A DNA stretch of 9,510 bases, taken from positions 1 to 9,510 of the forward strand of contig QEUY01000433.1 of NCBI GenBank assembly GCA_003577365.1, written 5' to 3'. Made by a program: the position numbers and the translations under genes. Numbering within the stretch: position 1 is the stretch's first letter; every line of letters begins with the position of its first letter. Of the stretch, positions 9,433 to 9,510 are shown piece after piece. The notes beneath the pieces were generated by a model. The model was not told the DNA's origin and did not search any database. It worked only from the letters and a program-made list of their open reading frames with translations. The DNA comes from Chloroflexota bacterium (GTDB taxonomy: Bacteria > Chloroflexota > Anaerolineae > Caldilineales > Caldilineaceae).

Positions 9433-9510
9433 TTATTCCTGCGCCATGAGCCGCTCTAACTCCGCTTGGGCCTTCTGGGCCGCATCATCGAGCGCGGTTT
9501 GTACGTCGGC
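9433..9510 (-). CDS. Probable extracellular sugar-binding protein, C-terminal end (partial)
   Basis: The minus-strand frame entering at 9510 encodes 25 residues, ADVQTALDDAAQKAQAELER then LMAQE, and ends at TAA (9435-9433). An Ala/Glu-rich amphipathic helix of the form ALDDAAQKAQAEL is the usual C-terminus of CUT1 solute-binding proteins of the ABC sugar importers. The position directly upstream of the two permease genes supports this. Only the last helix is visible, so the ligand, signal peptide and lipobox cannot be examined. Confidence 0.75.
   Translation of the reverse strand, partial: ADVQTALDDAAQKAQAELERLMAQE

Noticed and set aside
7630..9459. Long plus-strand open frame (609 codons) opposite the two permease genes
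   Set aside because: It spans two unrelated genes and their intergenic gaps on the other strand; the composition (Asp/His/Arg/Gln-rich) is typical of the complement of membrane protein genes.

Overview
The window reads as GC-rich bacterial chromosome in which every supportable gene lies on the minus strand, so gene order below follows transcription from right to left. The protein styles suggest a Chloroflexota-type organism (Caldilineae/Anaerolineae/Chloroflexia-like): the TypA N-terminus, the large membrane protein with an embedded spermidine-synthase-like domain, and CUT1 sugar ABC permeases next to a cytoplasmic six-hairpin glycosidase. This is inference from protein character only.

Right half (9510 to 5254): a carbohydrate uptake and processing operon. 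It has the last 25 codons of a probable extracellular sugar-binding lipoprotein (9433-9510), a hairpin in the intergenic gap (9386-9418), a MalF-type permease (8395-9327), a MalG-type permease (7375-8289), and, 9 bp further on, a 703-residue six-hairpin glycoside hydrolase related to GH65/GH95 (5254-7365). The glycosidase lacks a signal peptide and probably cleaves the imported oligosaccharide in the cytoplasm. No ABC ATPase gene is present in the window.

Middle (5008 to 2600): an 802-residue integral membrane protein with about 14 predicted membrane segments flanking a spermidine-synthase-like Rossmann domain. The Asp expected at the aminopropyltransferase catalytic position appears to be Asn, so calling it a polyamine synthase would be unsafe.

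Left half (2542 to 456): a near-consensus sigma-70 type promoter (TTGACG, 17 bp, TATACT), a leader of about 155 nt, and typA/bipA, the ribosome-associated translational GTPase. The typA reading frame is broken by an exact 17-bp tandem duplication just after the P-loop; removing one copy restores a 609-residue TypA. A 13-bp-arm palindrome follows the typA stop. The left edge (1-302) is the 5' part of an IS630-family transposase with an in-frame TGA at codon 18.

No convincing new multi-gene system is visible. The observations most worth checking are the typA duplication frameshift (real, reversible, or assembly error), the altered active site in the membrane synthase-like protein, and the unassigned substrate of the glycosidase operon.
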